Shown: one piece after another, positions 7,783-14,474 of the stretch
Layout of the letters: the number at the start of each line of letters is the position of its first letter
Position numbering within the stretch: position 1 is the first letter of the stretch
Source: a virus
IMG/VR virus record: IMGVR_UViG_3300037248_000040
Coordinates: 1-26,008 of that record
Length of the DNA: 26,008 bases
Reading direction: 5' to 3' (one strand)
Program-made: the position numbers and the translations under genes
Notes under the pieces: model-generated
Seen by the model: only the letters and a program-made list of their open reading frames with translations
Databases searched by the model: none
Told to the model about the DNA's origin: nothing

Positions 7783-10683
7783 TCGCTGAGGCGTTCTCAG
7801 TGATCGCTCATTGGTCGCTCTAACGGCGTGTTGAATTGCCGACGTGTGCGCCGCATCGATTCCTTGGGCAATCCTGTTTTCGACGCCTAACGCTGCGCCT
7901 CGTGCGTCGATGGTATTGTAGATGTGCATTCCACCACCAGCGCCGTAGCCGATCTGATTCAAAGGCGTGATCCGGCCCGGTACCTTCGGCGTGAAGATTT
8001 CCGGCCCTGCCTCGCCCACTCCGTAAGCGTTGCCGGGAATCGTATCGCCGCCTGACGCCAAATGAGGCAACAATGAAAAGACGGTGCTGAGAATTCCCTG
8101 AGAACCACCAAACACGCCCGGTGAGTCGCTTTCGCCGTCGTCTGAGCCGGTCTTGCCGAGTCTGCCTATGATGTCGCCTAGATTGCCTGACGATGCGCCA
8201 GACGACGCCCCAACGCCACCAAGAGCACCTACAATACGAACCCACAAAGGATTATTCTGTGTGCCGTCCGGTTTGCCCTGTGCGATCTTGCTGAGACCTG
8301 GGAGAGACGGAAAAGCCTTTCCAAGCGCACCAAGGCCCTGTTGGATGCCTGAGTGCAACGTGTTTTTGGTAATGTCGTCACCAATGCCGATGAACGTCTT
8401 GCTCCAGGTCTCGCCCCATCCACCTTTCGGCCTTTTCTGTGTGAGCATCGCCGCCAAATTGTCAGACACTTTTTCAACCGACGAGTTCAGAGCATCGTAG
8501 ATGATTTTTGATGTCTTTTCGGCCTGTGTCTGCATTTCCAAGAAAAACGCATGGACGCCCGCTAAAGCATCGTTCTGTTGAAGCTCGATTTGTGCCGCAA
8601 GTCTCAAGCGTTGGTCTTCGAGGTTCTTCAACGCCGTGGTTGCTGCCAACGTCTGCCCCTTGAGCGCAATTTCGGTCTGAATGGCGTCAATCTCACGGTC
8701 AAGCGTGTTCATGCGGTCTTTGTCAGCCGTTACGAGCTTCGCCGCTTCAGCTACGATTTCGCCGTAATACTTGGTCTGAGCTTCGAGCGTGATAGCTGCG
8801 ATCTCATCTTGACTTGCGCCTCGTGCCTTCGCCTCAGTGATCTGGTTTTGTAGCTCTGCCTGTCTAATCGCATCCGTACCGCCGAACTGTGCGCCTGTGA
8901 TGTTCCGATTGTTTGCAATTTGCTGATTCAGTCCGAACAGTCTTTCTTGCGATGCGTTCTTTTCCTTCGCATTGAGAAGCTCGATTTCTCTGGCTATCAA
9001 TTTGTCGGCAGCATCAGCAGAGTAAGTACGCTGAATATCGAGCACCTTCTGAGCAAGCTCCGCACGTCTCACAGCCTCAGCGCCTTGACTCTGTACCGAT
9101 GCCATAGCAGACTCTAAAGTGATTTGCTGCTGAAGTGCGAAGAGTGTTTTCTGTGCCTGTGCGTTGTTCTCTGCGTCAAACTGTGCGCCGAAACCGCCTT
9201 GAATGCCTGCGATGTTTCCGGCATACTTTTGTTGCCATGCAGGGTCATTTTGATGTTCTTTCAGCGCCTTTGCCGTCTCGGTGGTAACGAATGCTTGCTT
9301 CGCTGCGTCGTAGTTCGCACCAGTCGCCGCCGCAAGCTCACGTAGTGCCGTGATGCGTTCCTGAATCGACTTGTTTGTTTCGTCAAAAAGTTTCTTCGAT
9401 GCTGTGTCTACTTCGGTCTGGACAATCGAGCTTTCAAGACTTTTGATTTGTGCCTGATATAGCGCTGTCAAAAGGCCCTTGTGGTTGCCAAGTGCGTTAT
9501 CGAGTTCGGCAATTTTCTTTTGCCAAAGCTCCATAGTCTTCGCTGCTACTTGCTCTGCCTCTGTGCCGCCTACAGCCTTCGTCAATTCCTGGAGTCCTGA
9601 AAGTTGCGCCTTCAAATCTCTGATAGCGTCTTCAATCGGCTTCGTCAGTTTTTCGTTGTGTGCGCCTGCTGCGTCTTCGGCCTTCTTTTGTGTAAGGGTG
9701 CTGTTCAGTTCGGTTTTTGCGATTCGGTCCACTTCAAGCTGTGCGAATCTTTGAGCGTGTTCTAATGTCTCACGGTCAAAGGCTGACATGTCCGTAGATG
9801 CCAGAACGTTTCCGAGACCTTGAGCGAGTGCCTTATACTTCTCAGAGATGATCGAATCGAAATGCTTTGAAATACTGTTCGCTGCGTTCTTTGCGAGTTC
9901 TTCAGGGTTCGTACTCGTACCGGCAAGGTGAATGCCCAATTCAGACGTTTGCGGTTTAACGGTCTTGATAGAATCCAGTTGCTTTGACTCTTCGTTTCTG
10001 AGCTTCTGAATTTCGGCATAAAATCCGCCTAAGCTGCTGTCACCACCAAGTACGTGTTTCAATGCTGCTGATGTGCCACTGTCGAATGGTGAGCCGGTGG
10101 TCAAGAGCTTCTGAAGTGCGCCCGCCGATTGCTCACTCAATAGCTTGTTCATTGCTGACAAGTCTTTTTCGAGCGAATCAAAGAGATGATCGGCTTCTAC
10201 CTTCGCCTCAGCAAGTGCGATCTTTAGGCCGTTCTCTCTCTTGCCTTCGAGCTTGGCAATGTCCCTTTCAAGTTTGGCGTTCGCAAGGTCCAATTCGTCC
10301 ACTGATGTCTTGATCGGACTGAGTAGGTTATTCCATGCCGCTGAAGCCTTTTCTGGTGCGTCCTGGAGTTCGTTGAAAAACTTGTAAACTTCGCTGCCAA
10401 GTTTCCCCATGAGACCAAGAAAGGCGATACCACCCACTACGGGAAATGCGGCCTTCAGGATCGGCCCAAGACCCACGACAGACGCAAGGAATCTCTCAGC
10501 AGCACGCAAGTTGCCGGTGAAACCACCCTCCATAACTCGCAATGCTGCTGATGTTGCCTGAACGTCCGAGACGGCCCCATGTGAAAATTGACGGACACGG
10601 CTTCCAGCATCGCTCAAGGTTGTATTGAGCTTGCTTGTGTTTGCTGTGATGTCGATAACTACGGAACCGGCTTTCGTTGGCAT
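7774..10683 (-). CDS. Tail tape measure protein
   Basis: A 969-residue protein, the length ruler and DNA channel organiser of the tail. It starts MPTKAGSVVIDITANTSKL, typical of tape measures. A hydrophobic stretch lies at about residues 64-103. Long Gln/Ala/Glu/Lys-rich coiled coil covers about residues 110-720, including two related LFxLxQQI...AxRxAEL units about 80-90 residues apart. The C-terminus has the usual GVGEAGPEIFTPKVPGRITP segment followed by IDARGA. By the common rule of about 1.5 Å per residue the tail would be near 145 nm (inference). An AGGA lies about 14 nt before the ATG, and TAAATA lies 61 nt upstream. The last codons overlap the convergent DUF1643 gene. Confidence 0.95.
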   Translation of the reverse strand: MPTKAGSVVIDITANTSKLNTTLSDAGSRVRQFSHGAVSDVQATSAALRVMEGGFTGNLRAAERFLASVVGLGPILKAAFPVVGGIAFLGLMGKLGSEVYKFFNELQDAPEKASAAWNNLLSPIKTSVDELDLANAKLERDIAKLEGKRENGLKIALAEAKVEADHLFDSLEKDLSAMNKLLSEQSAGALQKLLTTGSPFDSGTSAALKHVLGGDSSLGGFYAEIQKLRNEESKQLDSIKTVKPQTSELGIHLAGTSTNPEELAKNAANSISKHFDSIISEKYKALAQGLGNVLASTDMSAFDRETLEHAQRFAQLEVDRIAKTELNSTLTQKKAEDAAGAHNEKLTKPIEDAIRDLKAQLSGLQELTKAVGGTEAEQVAAKTMELWQKKIAELDNALGNHKGLLTALYQAQIKSLESSIVQTEVDTASKKLFDETNKSIQERITALRELAAATGANYDAAKQAFVTTETAKALKEHQNDPAWQQKYAGNIAGIQGGFGAQFDAENNAQAQKTLFALQQQITLESAMASVQSQGAEAVRRAELAQKVLDIQRTYSADAADKLIAREIELLNAKEKNASQERLFGLNQQIANNRNITGAQFGGTDAIRQAELQNQITEAKARGASQDEIAAITLEAQTKYYGEIVAEAAKLVTADKDRMNTLDREIDAIQTEIALKGQTLAATTALKNLEDQRLRLAAQIELQQNDALAGVHAFFLEMQTQAEKTSKIIYDALNSSVEKVSDNLAAMLTQKRPKGGWGETWSKTFIGIGDDITKNTLHSGIQQGLGALGKAFPSLPGLSKIAQGKPDGTQNNPLWVRIVGALGGVGASSGASSGNLGDIIGRLGKTGSDDGESDSPGVFGGSQGILSTVFSLLPHLASGGDTIPGNAYGVGEAGPEIFTPKVPGRITPLNQIGYGAGGGMHIYNTIDARGAALGVENRIAQGIDAAHTSAIQHAVRATNERSLRTPQRSR

Positions 10684-10744
10684 GTAAAATTAGGTCTTCC
10701 TGGTAAAAAAGAGCTACCAATCTGATAGAAATTGCTTCAAAGAC

Positions 10745-10750
10745 TATTTA
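10745..10750 (-). promoter_or_regulatory. TAAATA motif upstream of the tape measure gene
   Basis: The minus strand reads ACCTAAATAGTC and its TAA is the stop codon of the gp10-like gene. It lies 61 nt before the tape measure ATG, so a transcript from here would carry a leader of about 55 nt with an AGGA. Confidence 0.4.
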
Positions 10751-11194
10751 GGTTTTAATGCCGCCTTTGCTCATTTCGGTCTCGAAGCTCTCAAGGATCG
10801 AATCGGCGAAGGCTTGCACAGCAGCGTCAGCAGCCTGTTCAAGTGCTGGACGCATGAAAGGATGAGCCGGAACGGTCTTTCCTAGATCGGTCTTGTTTGG
10901 TTCATGGCCGATCTCTCTGTGACCATATTCCACGAGACGAGCTTTCCATCCTGCCTGACCAAACCCAATCGTTGCCGTACCTGATTTTGTGTTTGAGTTG
11001 ATGCGAACAGTTGCCTTTAAGTGCGCCTTGAGATCGGACGTTTCAACGGGAATGTTCGGCCCCATTGTTTCGAGTACAGGAACCATTGACGCATCAAGAG
11101 CCTTGCGTAGCGCCTTCTTTGCGATGTCGTCAGGTAATGAATCAAGTGCGCCGCAAGCCGCTTCGAGTCCGGTAACGTTAATCTCTAATGGCAT
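10748..11194 (-). CDS. HK97 gp10-like tail completion protein
   Basis: A 148-residue protein of the HK97-gp10-like family. It has the N-terminal pattern VTGLEAACGALDSLPDDIAK-KALRKALDA, then PVETSDLKAHLKATV, then LVEYGHREIG...VPAHPFMRPAL (the VEYG-x-x and PAHPFMRPA motifs are characteristic), and a C-terminal helix. Such proteins act at the head-tail interface or in tail completion. In most HK97-like genomes the gene lies between head closure and tail terminator genes; here it lies after the chaperone and before the tape measure. The SD is AGGAA about 9-10 nt before the ATG. It overlaps the end of the frameshifted chaperone frame by 17 bp. Confidence 0.8.
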   Translation of the reverse strand: MPLEINVTGLEAACGALDSLPDDIAKKALRKALDASMVPVLETMGPNIPVETSDLKAHLKATVRINSNTKSGTATIGFGQAGWKARLVEYGHREIGHEPNKTDLGKTVPAHPFMRPALEQAADAAVQAFADSILESFETEMSKGGIKT

Positions 11195-11968
11195 CTGATT
11201 TTGGTTCCTGTGCCGGTCTCGTCTTTCCTTGCGCTTTCAAACTTGCAAAGAGAGACCTTGCACTGTTTGTGAATCGTTCTTGCATCGCTTTCGTGTAACG
11301 TGGCTTGCGAGGCTTTCTCTGTTTCGCCTTCGCTGCGTTGAAAGTTGGCATGAAGACCGAAGGCTTGACGGCCCTTTTCGGTGGATACGGCCCATGATTC
11401 ACAATGGTTGCCGCAACGATTCCCATGAGTAGCTCTGAGTGCCTTCTGTCGTACTCAGCTTGTTCAAGATGAGTTTTGAGAAGTGCGTCAAATTGTCTCG
11501 GTGTGAGTGAATAGAAATCGTCGTCCGAAAGCCTTAATAGTTGTCGCCCCGTAGTCCAAAACGAAAGCCAAAGCTCATCATTGGTTAGCTTGCGCTTGGG
11601 GCTTGTGCGTTTTTTTCCGTACCTTCCGGCATGGAATTTACCACGGCTTCGGTCAATGCATCGATAATGCGTCTGATAGTGTCGATGCGGATCAAATTTC
11701 CGGCTTGCTCAAGGGTGACATCGGGGTAAGCAACCAACATCGAGGCATACAGCAAACCTCGCAGCATCGTAGCGCCCATGATGTCAGCCTTTCCGAGGTT
11801 ATTCAATTCCACGAGGCCCGAAAGCATGTTGCACTTGGTGACCGATTCAGCCTCAGAAATGGAATTGAACGAGAAAGCTAATTGATAGTCTTTCTCGTCC
11901 ACTGTGAGCGTAGAAAATGTGATTGTCGGATCTTTGACGGTTCCGGCAACGTTTTTCTTGGATCCCAT
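11178..11968 (-). CDS. Tail assembly chaperone, -1 frameshift product
   Basis: Translation begins at 11968 as for the short chaperone and shifts -1 at A_AAA_AAC (11609-11615). The -1 frame then reads KKRTSPKRKLTNDELW and stays open to a stop at 11178. The extension has the hallmark of the second chaperone domain: DELWLSFWTTGRQLLRLS, DDFYSLTPRQFDALLK, then EYDRRHSELLMGIVAATIV and a basic tail with a FMPTF motif. The fusion is about 264 residues. This is the gpG/gpGT logic of lambda: the two products in a fixed ratio load tail tube subunits on the tape measure. The extension has no start of its own with an SD. Confidence 0.85.
11565..11615 (-). promoter_or_regulatory. Programmed -1 ribosomal frameshift signal
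   Basis: The slippery heptamer A_AAA_AAC is in the zero frame of the short chaperone (Glu-Lys-Asn codons). A 4-nt spacer follows, then a predicted stem: AAGCC and AAGC (11594-11604) pair with GCTT and GGCTT (11565-11574), with a small internal loop and a 19-nt apical loop. The -1 frame leads straight into the conserved second chaperone domain. Confidence 0.85.
11585..11968 (-). CDS. Tail assembly chaperone, short form (gpG-like)
   Basis: A 127-residue protein between the tail tube and tape measure genes, the standard place for the chaperone. Its core (a VDEKDYQLAFSFNSISEAE stretch, then LRGLLYASMLVAYPDVTLEQ-AGNLI and IIDALTEAV) has the fold pattern of phage tail tube chaperones of the TAC family. 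It ends 8 codons past the slippery heptamer, at 11585. The AGGA about 9 nt upstream of ATG 11968 is a good SD, and the gap to the tail tube gene is only 3 nt, so the two are cotranscribed. Confidence 0.85.
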   Translation of the reverse strand: MGSKKNVAGTVKDPTITFSTLTVDEKDYQLAFSFNSISEAESVTKCNMLSGLVELNNLGKADIMGATMLRGLLYASMLVAYPDVTLEQAGNLIRIDTIRRIIDALTEAVVNSMPEGTEKNAQAPSAS

Positions 11969-11971
11969 GCG

Positions 11972-12439
11972 TTACGATCCTGCTGTGACGGTGTACAAGG
12001 TCACGACTTTGACAGTAAACTCGAAGTTAACGAGCTTCTCTGCTGAGATCGTGCCGAAATCATCACACTCAGTAACGTAGCCGCTGAATGCTGCAAGATC
12101 GCCTGCGGTAGTCTGCCCCGCCGCTGCGTCCGGTGGTAGTTGCAACTTGAAAGCGATTGGAGCTTGAGACGCACCAAGATTGAATTGGGTCAATACAGCA
12201 GCCTGACCAGCGTCAGCCGGAACACGGATTGCACGTACTTTCAGTTCGCCAGAATTCGGCAGTGTCGGCAAAACCTCTTCAACGGTTGATTGCAAGTTGG
12301 TCGCATCGACAGTCTTAACTACCTTGCCGCTTTGTGTGATTTCCTGAATTTGTCCAATAGCCGTATAGGTTGACGATCCTGTGTGAATGGACAGAGACGC
12401 ACCTGAGGCTACTTGACCTGTAGAAAACGAGTAACTCAT
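11972..12439 (-). CDS. Major tail (tube) protein
   Basis: A 155-residue, acidic-neutral, beta-rich protein lying between tail terminator and chaperone genes. It begins with SFSTGQVASGASLSIHTG and continues with ITQSGKVVKTVDATNLQSTV, matching the tube-protein pattern in which a strand pair is followed by ...vDvTn..s. The C-terminal strands (AAFSGYVTECDDFGTISAEK...FEFTVKVV) complete a tail-tube fold. It polymerises into hexameric rings around the tape measure. The SD is GAGG 8 nt before ATG 12439, one of the best in the window, in line with high expression. Its own TAAATA promoter and a leader hairpin lie upstream. Confidence 0.85.
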   Translation of the reverse strand: MSYSFSTGQVASGASLSIHTGSSTYTAIGQIQEITQSGKVVKTVDATNLQSTVEEVLPTLPNSGELKVRAIRVPADAGQAAVLTQFNLGASQAPIAFKLQLPPDAAAGQTTAGDLAAFSGYVTECDDFGTISAEKLVNFEFTVKVVTLYTVTAGS

Positions 12440-12458
12440 TGATATTTCCTCTTTGGGT

Positions 12459-12477
12459 CACTCCAGATTCAGGAGTG
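12459..12477 (-). promoter_or_regulatory. Leader hairpin of tail tube mRNA
   Basis: A perfect 6-bp inverted repeat, CACTCC and GGAGTG with a 7-nt loop, lies in the tail tube leader. It begins about 6 nt after the start point predicted from the TAAATA motif and ends just before the SD, a layout seen in stable phage mRNAs. Confidence 0.5.
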
Positions 12478-12489
12478 CCGTTCAAGAGG

Positions 12490-12495
12490 TATTTA
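12490..12495 (-). promoter_or_regulatory. TAAATA motif upstream of the tail tube gene
   Basis: The minus strand reads GCTCATAAATACCTC, 50 nt before the tail tube ATG and 7 nt after the tail terminator stop. Predicted leader about 44 nt. Confidence 0.55.
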
Positions 12496-12502
12496 TGAGC
12501 GC

Positions 12503-12931
12503 TTAAACTTGGTAATAAAACACGTCGTACTCAAGCGACTGGACGAAAGTACGGCTGATATCGTTGATTCCTGAAACGGCGTTCGGTAGTTGAAAGATAC
12601 CTTCTACTTTGGTCGAATCAGGATCACTGAACGTGCCCCGAAAACTACCACGCAAAACGTTTTGGATTGCATAGGCGAGACTAAGCGCATAGTCGCCGGT
12701 AGTGCCGTGGCAATCGATCTGTACTTCCCACTTGGTGAGCGAAACCTGACCGTTCAAGATGTACGTTGGCGTCTTGAAAATTGTCTTGTACACCCATGCT
12801 TGGTTAATCGTGCAACCAGTGAAAGAGGCAAGCTGATTTTCAGGAATCTGGTTAAAGAAGCCACCCGGAACCGTGACCGATGCCGCCGTGAGTCCTGCCT
12901 GAACATATTGGACGAAACCTTGCTCTATCAT
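12503..12931 (-). CDS. Tail terminator-like protein (DUF3168-like)
   Basis: A 142-residue protein starting MIEQGFVQYVQAGL. The ATG at 12931 overlaps the TGA of the head closure gene (ATGA), a classic coupling signal. A longer frame runs up to 13042 but overlaps the previous gene by 114 bp, so the shorter form is preferred. The pattern Gxx...WEVQIDCHGTTGDYALSLAYAIQNVLRG and the C-terminal VQSLEYDVFYY strand match DUF3168/GTA gp9-type tail terminators, which cap the tail tube and dock it to the head. Its position between head closure and tube genes agrees. Confidence 0.75.
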   Translation of the reverse strand: MIEQGFVQYVQAGLTAASVTVPGGFFNQIPENQLASFTGCTINQAWVYKTIFKTPTYILNGQVSLTKWEVQIDCHGTTGDYALSLAYAIQNVLRGSFRGTFSDPDSTKVEGIFQLPNAVSGINDISRTFVQSLEYDVFYYQV

Positions 12932-13302
12932 TGCGTCACACCAATTGCTAGACACGTCAGGACCATGTAAGTATTCATTTCTCGCACGTTCTCTACGTTC
13001 TGAATCCTGTAGACCGATCCTGACGGAAACTGAATCTGACATTGAACAGTAAACTCAGGACGCCACCAAGACGTAACTTTCGTGAATGTTTGCGAAACTT
13101 CTACGCCTGCCTTGATAAGATCAGTTCCACGGACGTAATCAATCTTTGCCCACGCCCCGATTGGTGGATCACTCGCCGCAAACGTTGCAACGCTTCCAGA
13201 CAGGCCCGCAGTGATGGTAGGCTGTAGCAGGGTCACACGATGTCTAAACGATCCTGGATCGATTCCCGGCCAATCTGAGGCAAGGCTAATCTTGTTCAGC
13301 AT
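12928..13302 (-). CDS. Head-tail joining / head closure protein
   Basis: A 124-residue beta-barrel-like protein. The pattern IDPGSFRHRVTLLQPT, then PIGAWAKIDYVRGTDLIKAG and the C-terminal SGSVYRIQNVENVREMNTYM matches the phage head-tail joining family (SPP1 gp16 / HK97 gp7-like). Its role is to close the portal exit and provide the docking surface for the tail. The SD AGG lies 6 nt before ATG 13302, within the end of the connector gene, whose TAA overlaps the region (TGTAAATG). The 3' end overlaps the next gene by ATGA. Confidence 0.8.
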   Translation of the reverse strand: MLNKISLASDWPGIDPGSFRHRVTLLQPTITAGLSGSVATFAASDPPIGAWAKIDYVRGTDLIKAGVEVSQTFTKVTSWWRPEFTVQCQIQFPSGSVYRIQNVENVREMNTYMVLTCLAIGVTQ

Positions 13303-14193
13303 TTACAACCTCACGTCACAGACCGGCATCAGAAGCGCTTTCACTGCGTCTCTTGATGCTGCGTCGTAGGATGGCAGGCGATTCACGAACCACGCATTCA
13401 CCAAGACCTTGATTGCGCTCTTCAAAAGCTCCCAATGCGCCGCAATGCCGTTATTGACGAGTAGTGCCGGTGTGCCTGACGAAAGCGTAGTAGACGGGAT
13501 GTCACGCACCGAGGCCGTAGAGCCGCTGACGCTCGAAATCACCGTGTTCAGAGTCGTACCGTTCGCACCAGCGCCAATGATTGAAATCGGCTGTCCCACG
13601 TTCGCCGCCGTGAAGTCGTAAGCGCCGCCCAAGACAGCCACGTTTGCACTGGTGACTACACTTATCGGCGTGGCGTAACCCACCGTAAAAGTCATTTGCA
13701 GAGCATTGGCGACCACTTTAGCGACAGGCCACATTTGCCCAAAGATCGGCATTACTCTTGCCGGTTGTGAAAGCGTGTCCAACTGGAAAGCCCAATCAGC
13801 CGGATTGTCAGAACCGTTGAACATGTCCACCGTGTCACCGTTCGCCGCAATGTACGTGAAGGTCTCAAAATTGAAGACAGGAGGATACGGTAGGACAATG
13901 GCGTACCGAATGCCCACGAGCACGGCATTAGAACCACTGACGAACGGCGAAGACACCTTCTGACCGGCTAATTTCATGTCGATGTATCCGGGAAAGAAAT
14001 CAAGCGTCAGTTGCCAAGTCTGTTGAACGAAACGACGCTGCGTCACGGTCTCACACCACGCCCTTGCAGCCGAATTGAGACCCATCAAAACATCATCCTG
14101 TGTCGTGTCCGATGGATCGATTCTCAGCATATCTTTCAGTTCCGATAGGCTGACAGGTTCTAAAGCCGGTGGTTGTGTGCAGAGTAGCGCCAT
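13303..14193 (-). CDS. Head-tail connector (gp6-like) with an inserted beta domain
   Basis: This is a 296-residue protein. The N-terminus LEPVSLSELKDMLRIDPSDT, then AARAWCETVTQRRF and DFFPGYIDMKL, and the C-terminal helix AIKVLVNAWFVNR, match the HK97 gp6-like adaptor that binds the portal. Such proteins are usually 100-200 residues. The extra length is largely residues about 175-248, with a YDFTAANVGQPISIIGAGA...SSVSGSTASV pattern, typical of small beta modules found in phage tail and depolymerase proteins. The module is inserted before the last helices. The start lies 5 nt after the stop of the small upstream gene; no clear SD, so coupling is likely. Confidence 0.8.
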   Translation of the reverse strand: MALLCTQPPALEPVSLSELKDMLRIDPSDTTQDDVLMGLNSAARAWCETVTQRRFVQQTWQLTLDFFPGYIDMKLAGQKVSSPFVSGSNAVLVGIRYAIVLPYPPVFNFETFTYIAANGDTVDMFNGSDNPADWAFQLDTLSQPARVMPIFGQMWPVAKVVANALQMTFTVGYATPISVVTSANVAVLGGAYDFTAANVGQPISIIGAGANGTTLNTVISSVSGSTASVRDIPSTTLSSGTPALLVNNGIAAHWELLKSAIKVLVNAWFVNRLPSYDAASRDAVKALLMPVCDVRL

Positions 14194-14198
14194 GTTTG

Positions 14199-14393
14199 TT
14201 ATTCAGCCGTCGTCTTCTTTGTGGTCTTCTTTGGTTTCGGTTCGTCGATTGTTTCCGGCTTCACTTCAGGCAGGATTGAGCAAACGCCGATGGTCTGCCA
14301 CTTTTGCGCTATATCGTCGCTGATCTGTACTAACTGACCTGGACGATAAGCAAATTCCATCGAAGCAATGGACTGTAGAATTTTTACTTGCAT
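14199..14393 (-). CDS. Small head-module protein
   Basis: A 64-residue protein just after the post-capsid terminator. The pattern KILQSIASMEFAYRPGQLVQ-ISDDIAQKW...GVCSIL resembles the small proteins often found between capsid and gp6-like connector genes in HK97-type modules. It ends in a Lys/Thr/Pro/Glu-rich tail, probably disordered. The function is not known to me. The start is 6 nt after TAAATA and has no SD, so it is among the strongest leaderless candidates because a terminator lies directly upstream. Confidence 0.65.
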   Translation of the reverse strand: MQVKILQSIASMEFAYRPGQLVQISDDIAQKWQTIGVCSILPEVKPETIDEPKPKKTTKKTTAE

Positions 14394-14399
14394 GAAAGG

Positions 14400-14405
14400 T
14401 ATTTA
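14400..14405 (-). promoter_or_regulatory. TAAATA motif, 6 nt before ATG 14393, after a terminator
   Basis: The minus strand reads CTCTAAATACCTTTC then ATG. Only 16 nt separate it from the terminator U-tract, so a promoter is needed here if the downstream connector and tail genes are to be fully transcribed. Confidence 0.65.
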
Positions 14406-14421
14406 GAGTTCCGTAGACAAC

Positions 14422-14451
14422 AAAAAAGCCCCACTCCGAAGAGTGAGGCTT
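14422..14451 (-). terminator. Rho-independent terminator after the major capsid gene
   Basis: On the minus strand an 11-bp stem (AAGCCTCACTC / GAGTGGGGCTT, one G-U pair) with a TTCG tetraloop is followed by T6. It lies 24 nt after the capsid stop codon. It is the only clear intrinsic terminator in the late module and would separate abundant capsid mRNA from the connector and tail genes. Confidence 0.9.
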
Positions 14452-14474
14452 GATCGAAAACCAGACGACTTGGT

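Noticed and set aside
7777-7810. Bidirectional terminator at the tape measure/DUF1643 junction
   Set aside because: The imperfect stem has a mismatch and no T-tract on either strand, and lies in coding sequence.
7820-8245. 141-residue frame inside the tape measure gene
   Set aside because: Arg/Trp-rich out-of-frame shadow of a Gly-rich stretch; no start signal.
12932-13042. N-terminal extension of the tail terminator gene
   Set aside because: It would overlap the head closure gene by 114 bp; the ATGA overlap at 12928-12931 gives a better start.
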